From Beijerinckiaceae bacterium (GTDB lineage Bacteria; Pseudomonadota; Alphaproteobacteria; Rhizobiales; Beijerinckiaceae), in assembly GCA_947380915.1 (NCBI GenBank), contig CANCSY010000225.1:1-5304 (forward strand): DNA of 5,304 nt. Reading direction: 5' to 3'. Of the stretch, positions 1 to 5,304 are shown piece after piece. The position numbers and the translations under genes were made by a program. The notes beneath the pieces were generated by a model. The model saw nothing but the letters and a program-made list of their open reading frames with translations. It ran no database searches and was not told the origin of the DNA. How positions within the stretch are numbered: position 1 is the first letter of the stretch; each line of letters starts with the position of its first letter.

Positions 1-917
1 CCATGATCTTCGACGCCCCCGCCGCCGCCAGCATCGCCGTGCATGGCGGCGCGCCGGGCCTGCGGGACACGGCCCTGCTGGAGCCCGACATGACCGTGGG
101 CGCCGTGGACGCGCTGGTGCTGTCGGGCGGCTCCGCCTTCGGGCTCGACGCCATGGGCGGGGTGCAGGCGTGGCTGCGCGAACAGGGCCGGGGCTTCGAT
201 GTGCGGGGCGTGAAGGTGCCCATCGTCCCCGGCGCCATTCTCTTCGATCTCCTCAATGGCGGGAACAAGGACTGGGGCCGCATGCCCCCCTATTGGGAGC
301 TGGGCCATCAGGCCGCCAGCGCCGCAGCACTTGAGTTTTCGCTGGGCAGCGTGGGCGCGGGGACCGGCGCCACCACCGCCAATTACAAGGGCGGGCTCGG
401 CTCCACCAGCGCCGTGACCTCGCGCGGCTTTCGCGTGGGCGCGCTGGTGGCGGTGAATGCGCTGGGCTCGGCGGTGATTGGCGATGGGCCGCAGTTCTGG
501 GCGGGGCTGGTGGAGCATGGCAGCGAATTCGGCGGCTTTGGCGTGCCGCCGCGCATCTTCCACGATCAGCTCGTCATGCGCGTGAAGGGCGACGAGCCGG
601 AGAACACCACCATCGCCATCGTCGTCACCGACGCCGCGCTGACCAAGGCGCAACTGAAACGCATCGCGATCATGGCTCATGACGGCATGGGACGCGCCCT
701 GCGGCCCACCCACGCCATGCTCGATGGCGACGTGGTCTTCGCCGCCGCGACCGCGAAGAACAGCGAGCCGCCCACCATGCGCGACCTCACGGAGATCGGC
801 ATGGTCAGCGCAGATTGCCTCGCCCGGGCCATCGCGCGCGGGGTCTATGAGGCGACAGCCCTGCCCTATGCGAATGCGCAGCCCGCATGGCGCGACAGGT
901 TCGGGGATCGCGGTTGA
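1..917 (+). CDS. DmpA/NylC-type P1 family peptidase (S58), N terminus cut by window edge
   Basis: N-terminal-nucleophile hydrolase of the DmpA / NylC (6-aminohexanoate-oligomer hydrolase) family, whose members cleave themselves into two chains and then act on N-terminal residues of small peptides or on amides. Numbering from the ATG at position 3, visible family motifs are SGGSAFGLDA (41-50), GTGATTANYKGGLGS (120-134, with Lys129), VAVNALG (Asn152) and ENTTIAIVVTDA (200-211). The predicted self-cleavage is between Asn201 and Thr202, with Thr202 as nucleophile. Asp241 and Asp243 of the DGD motif lie 39 and 41 residues after it, the spacing I recall for the catalytic aspartates of NylC. A Thr nucleophile makes it NylC-like rather than DmpA-like, where it is Ser. 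The reading frame is open to position 1, and the usual ITDVPG-type N-terminal segment is missing, so the ATG at 3 is probably internal. It has no signal peptide in the visible part. Substrate cannot be told from sequence. Confidence 0.9.
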   Translation, partial: MIFDAPAAASIAVHGGAPGLRDTALLEPDMTVGAVDALVLSGGSAFGLDAMGGVQAWLREQGRGFDVRGVKVPIVPGAILFDLLNGGNKDWGRMPPYWELGHQAASAAALEFSLGSVGAGTGATTANYKGGLGSTSAVTSRGFRVGALVAVNALGSAVIGDGPQFWAGLVEHGSEFGGFGVPPRIFHDQLVMRVKGDEPENTTIAIVVTDAALTKAQLKRIAIMAHDGMGRALRPTHAMLDGDVVFAAATAKNSEPPTMRDLTEIGMVSADCLARAIARGVYEATALPYANAQPAWRDRFGDRG

Positions 918-933
918 TTCTTAAGGCGTCCCC
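903..933. repeat. Imperfect hairpin spanning two converging stop codons
   Basis: GGGGA-T-CGC (903-911) pairs with GCG-TCCCC (926-933), giving eight base pairs with one bulged T at 908. The 14-base loop (912-925) holds both the TGA of the peptidase gene (915-917) and the TAA of the binding-protein gene (921-923, minus strand). There is no T-run on either side, so it is not a textbook intrinsic terminator. It could still end or protect both transcripts. GC-rich DNA makes such pairings fairly common, so its function is uncertain. Confidence 0.4.
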
Positions 934-1928
934 ATGGCGCCCACCAGACGCGCCACCGCGTCAGGCGGCGCATGAGCGATCATGGCGATGACTTTTTCCA
1001 CCGCCTCGCCCGGCAGCAAACCGATCTCGATGCGCGAACGCTGGGCGTCGTCCAGAAACTCCTTGTCATCGCCCAAGGCCATCAGCGCCTTGCGCAGGAT
1101 GGCGAGGCGATCTGCGGGCACGTCAGGGGGCGCCACGAGCGGACGGGCGACGGTCTTCTGGGTGAAATAGAGTTCGAGCGCACGTCGTGAAACATCGTCT
1201 TTCACGAAGTCGAGCGCGCTGGGCACATCGGGCAATTCCGGATCTTTCTCGAGCGCGCCCTGGATGAGGATGTTGACCTTCTTGTCGCGAATCCATTCGG
1301 GCCGCTGGACCTTCAGGCTCGACCAGGACCAGTCGCCAACGCCCTCCACCTCGCCGCTCTCCATGGCCAGACCGATGGCGGTTGTGCCGGGATAGCCGCT
1401 GATGATGCGGAATTTCATGCCCAGCAGCGCATTATAAAGGCGCGGCGTGATCTCGGGATCGACGCCCGTCTGGCCGCCCACGATCAGCTCCTTGTCGAAG
1501 AGCTCCCTTGCTGTGGTGACGGGCGCATTGACGCGGGCCAACGTTACGCCGGTTTCGCTGTTGAGATTGCCGATCCAGTTCAGCTTCGCGATGTCGAACT
1601 GCACCCCGGTGGGGTTGATGAGTTTGGCGAGCAGCATGCCACGCTGCACAAGCGCGATGGCAGTGCCATCGCGCGGCGCCACATTGGCCAGATGATTGGT
1701 GGCCGCGATGCTGTTGGCCGCAGGCATGTTCTGAACGACGAACGAGGGGGCGCCGGGAATATGCTTGCCCATGTGGCGCGAGACGAGGCGCGCGAGGAAA
1801 TCATATCCCCCGCCCGCAGGCGCGCCCACCACCAGACTGATCTGCTTGCCCGCATAGAAATCAGCCGCAGATGCGGGGAGGCAGACGGCGGCGCATGCGA
1901 AGGCGACGGAGACAAGTTTGCGGATCAT
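921..1928 (-). CDS. Bug/TctC-like periplasmic solute-binding protein
   Basis: Secreted binding protein of the Bug (TctC-like, tripartite tricarboxylate transporter receptor) family, which captures small organic acids or amides in the periplasm. The 335-residue product starts with a Sec signal peptide: Arg3-Lys4, a hydrophobic core at 5-17, then PASA with likely signal peptidase I cleavage after Ala21 or Ala22. Family signs are the ligand-loop region VVGAPAGGGYDFLARLV (33-49), GKHIPG (54-59), VQNMPAANSIAATNHL (65-80), the APRDGT turn (84-89), GGQTG (151-155) and ELPDVPSALDF (231-241). The length is normal for a Bug protein. The open frame extends to 2000, but the ATG at 1928 is preferred because it begins the signal peptide and sits 8 bases after GAGGGAG. 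It follows the hydrolase gene by 13 bases and is probably cotranscribed. TctA and TctB membrane subunits are absent here, as is common for orphan Bug genes. Ligand unknown. Confidence 0.88.
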   Translation of the reverse strand: MIRKLVSVAFACAAVCLPASAADFYAGKQISLVVGAPAGGGYDFLARLVSRHMGKHIPGAPSFVVQNMPAANSIAATNHLANVAPRDGTAIALVQRGMLLAKLINPTGVQFDIAKLNWIGNLNSETGVTLARVNAPVTTARELFDKELIVGGQTGVDPEITPRLYNALLGMKFRIISGYPGTTAIGLAMESGEVEGVGDWSWSSLKVQRPEWIRDKKVNILIQGALEKDPELPDVPSALDFVKDDVSRRALELYFTQKTVARPLVAPPDVPADRLAILRKALMALGDDKEFLDDAQRSRIEIGLLPGEAVEKVIAMIAHAPPDAVARLVGAMGTP

Positions 1929-1936
1929 GGAAGGCG

Positions 1937-1943
1937 CTCCCTC
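1937..1943 (-). promoter_or_regulatory. Ribosome-binding site of the Bug-like gene, overlapping the hydrolase stop codon
   Basis: Read on the minus strand, GAGGGAG ends 8 bases before the ATG at 1928 and decides that start over the upstream in-frame codon at 2000. Its first two bases are the last two of the TGA that ends the hydrolase gene (1944-1942). This arrangement favours translational coupling, with ribosomes finishing the hydrolase and restarting at the binding protein. Confidence 0.7.
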
Positions 1944-2661
1944 AAGCAAGTTCGATGAAGAGATTGGCGAGTTCTTCAGGCACGTCCACCATGAGGTCAT
2001 GACCGCCCGCCATGCTCATCACGCGCCAGCCATCGCGATTGCTCTGCTTCTCCATCGCCGCGTCAAAACTGACGCTGGGATAGAGCCCCGCCCTCACATA
2101 GGCGCGTTTGGCGATGCGGTCACGCGCGCCGGTGAGGTGAATGGGATGCGGCCAGACGCCATTGGGCTGGGGCGTCATCATCGAGTCGATCCAGGCCACA
2201 TCGGCGGGCGCCTGCACCTTGAAATAGGACGCAGGCGGCGCGGCGCGGGTGATCTCGCCACGCGCGATGGCGGCGCGGATGCCCTCCTGCACCTGAGCGG
2301 AGACAAGATCGAGCGGCGTCTCGCCATCTTCGGGCACGAAGGCGTCGAGGAAAACGAAGGAGGAAATGCGATCCTCCATCTCCTCGGCCACGCGCGAGAC
2401 CACCATGCCCGCATAGGAATGACCGACGAGGCAGATGTCGCTCAACTCTTCGAAGCGAATGAGATTGCAGACGTCCTGCACATGGGTGTCGAGGGTGATG
2501 GACGCGCTCATCAAATGCTTGCGCTCGCCAAGGCCGGTCAGGGTGGGCGTGAAGACCCGGTGGCCTGCGGCTGTCAGCCGGTCGGCCACGCGCCGCCAGC
2601 ACCAGCCGCCATGCCAAGCGCCGTGCACGAGTACGAAAGTGCGATGTCGAGCTGCGCTCAT
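1942..2661 (-). CDS. Alpha/beta hydrolase, esterase-like (HGAWHGGWCW / GHSYAG type)
   Basis: Probable cytoplasmic serine hydrolase of 239 residues, a single alpha/beta-hydrolase domain without signal peptide. It resembles the group annotated as salicylate/pyrethroid-esterase-like or plant methylesterase-like proteins. Seen in order: first strand FVLVHG (9-14) followed by AWHGGWCW, which forms the oxyanion-hole loop; TPTLTGLGER (38-47); the nucleophile elbow GHSYAG with Ser82 (80-85); FVFLDAFVPEDGE (102-114); and GGHDLMVD with the likely catalytic His221. The acid is less clear: the usual site after strand 7 (YVRAGLYPS) lacks Asp or Glu, and Asp106 after strand 6 is the best candidate. The start at 2661 has AAGGGAG 6 bases upstream. 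An alternative GTG at 2691 has none and would put this site inside the gene. It lies 49 bases after kup and 13 before the binding-protein gene. Substrate, likely a small ester or amide, is not determinable. Confidence 0.87.
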   Translation of the reverse strand: MSAARHRTFVLVHGAWHGGWCWRRVADRLTAAGHRVFTPTLTGLGERKHLMSASITLDTHVQDVCNLIRFEELSDICLVGHSYAGMVVSRVAEEMEDRISSFVFLDAFVPEDGETPLDLVSAQVQEGIRAAIARGEITRAAPPASYFKVQAPADVAWIDSMMTPQPNGVWPHPIHLTGARDRIAKRAYVRAGLYPSVSFDAAMEKQSNRDGWRVMSMAGGHDLMVDVPEELANLFIELA

Positions 2662-2690
2662 TGGTTTCTCCCTTGGCGGAGAATGAACCA
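2662..2690 (-). promoter_or_regulatory. Inverted repeat enclosing the hydrolase Shine-Dalgarno sequence
   Basis: On the minus strand TGGTT-CAT-TCTCC (2690-2678) can pair with GGAGAAACCA (2671-2662) across a six-base loop GCCAAG. This gives a 10-bp stem with a 3-base bulge that ends directly before the ATG at 2661. The Shine-Dalgarno sequence AAGGGAG (2674-2668) lies partly in the loop and partly in the downstream arm, so folding would hide it from the ribosome. No U-run follows, so it is not an intrinsic terminator. A regulatory role is inferred from position only. Confidence 0.5.
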
Positions 2691-2710
2691 CGGCGCAGCC
2701 CGATTGTCAC

Positions 2711-4672
2711 CTAGACGGCGATCTGCGCGCCGATCTCCACCACCCGGCCCGTGGGAATATGGAAATATTCGCTGGCGTCGGTGGCGTTGTTGGCAAGCGC
2801 GATGAACAGATTGTCCTGCCACAGGGGCATCTCGCTCTTGCGGCCCGCGCGAATCGACCGGCGCGAGACGAAGAACGAGGTTGACATGATGTCGAAGCGC
2901 CAGCCCTGCTTGCGGCACAGGGCGAGCGCCTTGGGCACATTGGGCTCGTCCATGTAGCCGAAGGTCATGAACACCCGCGAGAAGGTGGCGCTGATCGGCT
3001 CCATCCGGATGCGCTCGGCGTCAGGCACGCGCGGTACGTTGGCCGTGATGACCGTCAGCATCACATTCTTCTCATGCAGAACCTTGTAGTGCTTGAGACT
3101 GTGCAGCAGCGCCACCGGCGCGGTCTGGGGATCGCTGGTAAGAAACACCGCTGTGCCAAACACCCGATGCGGCGGCTTCTTCTCTAGCCGATCAACAAGC
3201 TCCATGAGCGGGATGTCGTCGCGACGCAGCTTGTCAAACAGGATCCGCGCGCCGCGCGTCCATGTCCACATGGAGACCATAAAGCCAGCCGCGATCAGCA
3301 ACGGTACATAGCCGCCCTCCACGATCTTGATGAAATTGGCCCCGAAGAAGATGAGGTCAATGACCAGAAAAGGCGCCATCAGCGCAGCCGCCGCCCACAG
3401 GGGCCAGCGCCAGTTCTTCCACGCCACGATGAAAGCGAGGCAGGCGGTGACGACCATGGTTCCGGTGACGGCGATGCCATAGGCGGTGGCCAGCTTGTCG
3501 GACGAGCCAAACAGCACCACGATGAACAGCACGCCGATGAGCAGCAGCTTGTTGACCTGGGGCATGTAGATCTGCCCCTCCTGCGACTCCGACGTGTGGC
3601 GAATGTCGAGGCGCGGCAGCAGGCGCAGCTGGATCGCCTGACGCGTCAGCGAGAAGGCGCCCGTGATCACCGCCTGGCTGGCGATGATCGTGGCCAGCGT
3701 CGCCAGCGCCACGATGGCGGGCAGGATCACCGGGGGATAGAGGCGGAAGAAAGGGTTTTCCAGCGCCGCCGGATTGGACAGCAGCAGCGCCCCCTGCCCC
3801 AGATAGTTCAGGGCGAGCGCAGGAAAGACCAGCGTCAGCCAGGCCCGCTGGATCGGCTTCTTGCCGAAATGGCCGAGGTCAGCATAGAGCGCCTCGGCGC
3901 CCGTCACCGACAGGAACACCGCGCCCAGCGCCAGCAGGCCCGCGCCGCCGTGGGTGGCCAGAAAGCTCACGCCATACCAGGGGTTGATGGCGGCGAAGAT
4001 ATGGGGATCATCGGTGATGTGAATAAGGCCGCCAATAGCCATCACGATCATCCAGACGACCATGATGGGACCGAACCAGGTGGCGACCTTCGCCGTGCCC
4101 CGGCTCTGGGCATAGAACAGCGCGAAGATGATCGCGATGGTGACCGGCAGCACATAGGGTTCGAAATGCGGCGTGATGAGCTTCACGCCTTCCACCGCCG
4201 ACAGAACCGAGATCGCGGGCGTGATCATGGCGTCGCCGAAGAACAGCGCCGCGCCGCACACGCCCAGCAGGAAGATGGACTGAGTCTGCCGCCCAATGGA
4301 GCGCTGCGCCAGCGCCATCAGCGAAAGCGTGCCGCCCTCGCCCTGGTTATCGGCGCGCAGCAGCACCAGCACATATTTCAGGGTCACGATGATCGTGAGC
4401 GCCCACAGGATGAGCGAGAGAACGCCCAGCACATTGTCGCGCGTTACGCCTTCTTGGCCGCCGCTCGCGGCCATGACGGCCTCGCGCAGGGCGTAGAGCG
4501 GACTGGTGCCGATGTCGCCATAGACGACGCCGATCGAGCCGATGAAGAGGGTCCAGAAAGCGGAGGGGGAATGCGATCCAGTGGCGTCTGGCGAGTGTCC
4601 CGATTTTGGGGAATCCACGCTCGTCGGTTCGTCACCGGCAGGGCTCAGGGGCCCGGTTAAGCCGGTCGTCAT
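2711..4672 (-). CDS. kup: Low-affinity potassium uptake protein Kup (K+/H+ symporter)
   Basis: Inner-membrane potassium/proton symporter of the KUP/HAK/KT family (also called TrkD), 653 residues. The hallmark [18 protein letters not shown] is at 48-65. About twelve hydrophobic segments follow between residues 41 and 470 (near 41-60, 82-106, 132-155, 173-190, 200-218, 244-260, 279-300, 313-335, 374-392, 397-418, 423-445, 452-470). A soluble cytoplasmic C-terminal domain covers 471-653 and ends in the typical [15 protein letters not shown]. Asp53, Asp147 ([19 protein letters not shown]) and Glu260 ([15 protein letters not shown]) correspond to E. coli Kup Asp23, Glu116 and Glu229, acidic residues reported as important for transport. 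The second is a conservative change. A hydrophilic N-terminal extension rich in Ser, Pro and Asp (1-35) makes it about 30 residues longer than the E. coli protein. The ATG at 4672 has AAGG 9 bases upstream, and the next Met would delete the signature. Complete and intact. Confidence 0.97.
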   Translation of the reverse strand: MTTGLTGPLSPAGDEPTSVDSPKSGHSPDATGSHSPSAFWTLFIGSIGVVYGDIGTSPLYALREAVMAASGGQEGVTRDNVLGVLSLILWALTIIVTLKYVLVLLRADNQGEGGTLSLMALAQRSIGRQTQSIFLLGVCGAALFFGDAMITPAISVLSAVEGVKLITPHFEPYVLPVTIAIIFALFYAQSRGTAKVATWFGPIMVVWMIVMAIGGLIHITDDPHIFAAINPWYGVSFLATHGGAGLLALGAVFLSVTGAEALYADLGHFGKKPIQRAWLTLVFPALALNYLGQGALLLSNPAALENPFFRLYPPVILPAIVALATLATIIASQAVITGAFSLTRQAIQLRLLPRLDIRHTSESQEGQIYMPQVNKLLLIGVLFIVVLFGSSDKLATAYGIAVTGTMVVTACLAFIVAWKNWRWPLWAAAALMAPFLVIDLIFFGANFIKIVEGGYVPLLIAAGFMVSMWTWTRGARILFDKLRRDDIPLMELVDRLEKKPPHRVFGTAVFLTSDPQTAPVALLHSLKHYKVLHEKNVMLTVITANVPRVPDAERIRMEPISATFSRVFMTFGYMDEPNVPKALALCRKQGWRFDIMSTSFFVSRRSIRAGRKSEMPLWQDNLFIALANNATDASEYFHIPTGRVVEIGAQIAV

Positions 4673-4721
4673 TGACTTTTGCCTTGCTGATCACCGCGCA
4701 ACTCGGCGGCCGCGGGCGCAG

Positions 4722-4750
4722 CTGATACGCCTCTTGTGCAGCGCACACAA
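4722..4750 (-). promoter_or_regulatory. Candidate sigma70-type promoter for kup
   Basis: Read on the minus strand, TTGTGT (4750-4745) and TATCAG (4727-4722) are separated by 17 bases. They match the -35 consensus at three of six positions and the -10 consensus at four of six. Transcription would start near 4715 and leave a leader of roughly 40 bases before kup. The match is weak and the spacer contains half of an inverted repeat, so this is a best guess for the only sizeable intergenic gap in the window. Confidence 0.3.
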
Positions 4751-4754
4751 GAGG
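4730..4754. repeat. Perfect 9-bp inverted repeat between the polyprenyl synthase gene and kup
   Basis: CCTCTTGTG (4730-4738) is the exact reverse complement of CACAAGAGG (4746-4754), with a 7-base centre CAGCGCA. On the + strand it is followed by GCTTTT, a weak terminator shape, but no + strand gene runs into it. On the minus strand it lies about 29 bases after the polyprenyl synthase stop and has no U-run. It could be a 3'-end hairpin of that transcript or an operator, since it overlaps the -35 and spacer of the candidate kup promoter. The rest of the 4673-4782 gap shows only the kup ribosome-binding site. Confidence 0.5.
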
Positions 4755-4782
4755 GCTTTTCGAGGTAGCGAACGATAAAATT

Positions 4783-5304
4783 TCAGTGGGCGCGGCTGAT
4801 GCAGAAATCCACAGCTTCCAGCAAAGCCTTCTTCCAGGGCGAGGCCGGGAAGAGCTCCAGGGCGTCGCGGGCCATGGCGCCATAGTGGCGGGCGCGCTCG
4901 AGGGTGTCCTCCAGCGCGCGGTGGCGGCGCATGGTGGAAAGGGCGGACTCGAGATCTCCGTCCTTGATCTCGCTGCGCTCCAGCGTGCGGCGCCAGAAGT
5001 CGCGCTCGGCCTCGCTGCCACGCCGGAAGGAGAGCACCACGGGCAGCGTGATCTTGCCCTCGCGGAAATCGTCGCCGACATTCTTGCCCAGCTTGGCCGA
5101 GGTGCCGCCATAGTCCAGCGCATCGTCGATCAGCTGGAAGGCGATGCCCAGATTGGAGCCATAGCTGCGGCAGGCGGCGATCTCGGCCTTGGGGCGGCTG
5201 GCGAGGATCGGACCCACCTCGCAGGCGGCGGCGAAGAGCGCGGCGGTCTTGGCGCGGATGACGTCCAGATATTCGTCTTCGGAGGTCTGCATGTTCTTGG
5301 CGGC
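4783..5304 (-). CDS. Long-chain polyprenyl diphosphate synthase (IspB/DdsA type), C-terminal half
   Basis: trans-Prenyltransferase that adds isopentenyl diphosphate units to an allylic primer to make the octaprenyl or decaprenyl chain of ubiquinone. The 173 visible residues are open to the window edge and are about half of the usual 330-340. Visible family marks are EYLDVIRAKTAALFAAACEVG (11-31, including the conserved Lys-Thr), the second Asp-rich motif FQLIDDALDYGG (57-67; Asp60, Asp61 and Asp64 bind magnesium-diphosphate), and KNVGDDFREGKITLP (74-88). The rest is the helical C terminus, ending SRAH. The first Asp-rich motif and the residues before it that set product length are outside the window, so C40 versus C50 cannot be decided. 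Decaprenyl would be usual in alphaproteobacteria. An internal Met at 5292 is not the start: the frame continues upstream as AAKN. It precedes kup on the same strand by 110 bases. Confidence 0.93.
   Translation of the reverse strand, partial: AAKNMQTSEDEYLDVIRAKTAALFAAACEVGPILASRPKAEIAACRSYGSNLGIAFQLIDDALDYGGTSAKLGKNVGDDFREGKITLPVVLSFRRGSEAERDFWRRTLERSEIKDGDLESALSTMRRHRALEDTLERARHYGAMARDALELFPASPWKKALLEAVDFCISRAH

Noticed and set aside
921..1928. Lipoprotein signal in the Bug-like protein, because Cys12 and Cys16 are in the signal region
   Set aside because: Neither Cys is preceded by a proper lipobox (AFA-C and AAV-C), and PASA followed by Ala-Asp is a good signal peptidase I site.
2662..2710. 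A separate promoter or an intrinsic terminator in the gap between kup and the hydrolase gene
   Set aside because: GACAAT after the kup stop resembles a -10 box, but no acceptable -35 lies 16-18 bases before it. The hairpin there has no U-run.
1918..2805. Open + strand frame of 295 codons opposite the hydrolase gene and both of its borders
   Set aside because: It covers three minus-strand features antisense and has His/Arg/Gly/Ala-rich shadow composition with no recognisable domain.
3596..4660. Open + strand frame of 354 codons lying opposite kup
   Set aside because: It is entirely antisense to a well-supported Kup gene. Its product is a low-complexity mix rich in Arg, Gln, Asp, His and Gly, typical of the complement of a high-GC membrane-protein gene, and no family motif is recognisable.
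4632..5123. Minus-strand frame of 163 codons overlapping the polyprenyl synthase gene and running into the start of kup
   Set aside because: It is out of frame with the clearly conserved prenyltransferase and rich in Arg, Ser, Pro and Ala, as expected of a shadow frame.
1..5304. A previously undescribed multi-gene system
   Set aside because: All five genes fall into known families. Only the hydrolase/binding-protein pair shows tight coupling, and there are no mobile-element, toxin, defence or biosynthetic signs.

Overview
The window looks like a high-GC alphaproteobacterial chromosome segment, possibly from the Hyphomicrobiales/Rhizobiales. That placement rests on base composition, the Kup and polyprenyl-synthase sequence style and the Bug-type binding protein; no marker gene proves it. 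It carries five genes, two of them cut by the window edges, packed with little intergenic space. No tRNA, rRNA, CRISPR, insertion sequence or integrase was seen.

Layout. Positions 1-917 (+ strand) hold most of a DmpA/NylC-type (P1/S58 family) N-terminal-nucleophile aminopeptidase or amide hydrolase whose N terminus lies before the window. It converges, with only 3 bases between the stop codons, on a run of four minus-strand genes read from right to left. These are the C-terminal half of a long-chain polyprenyl diphosphate synthase (IspB/DdsA type, 4783-5304), a 110-base intergenic region, the potassium/proton symporter Kup (2711-4672), an alpha/beta hydrolase of the HGAWHGGWCW / GHSYAG type (1942-2661), and a periplasmic Bug/TctC-like solute-binding protein (921-1928).

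How they work together. The polyprenyl synthase (quinone side chain) and Kup (potassium uptake) are housekeeping functions, probably only neighbours. The hydrolase and binding protein are 13 bases apart, and the ribosome-binding site of the second overlaps the stop codon of the first. They are therefore probably translated from one message, and a role in capturing and then hydrolysing a small organic ester or carboxylate is a reasonable inference. No TctA/TctB membrane partners are present. A promoter for kup probably lies in the 110-base gap, and the 49-base kup-hydrolase gap shows no clear promoter or terminator, so kup-hydrolase-binding protein may form one transcription unit.

Nothing in the window looks like a new defence, mobile or biosynthetic system. 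The points most worth a second look are structural. A 10-bp stem with a 3-base bulge encloses the hydrolase Shine-Dalgarno sequence. A perfect 9-bp inverted repeat lies over a candidate kup promoter. A hairpin spans the two converging stop codons.
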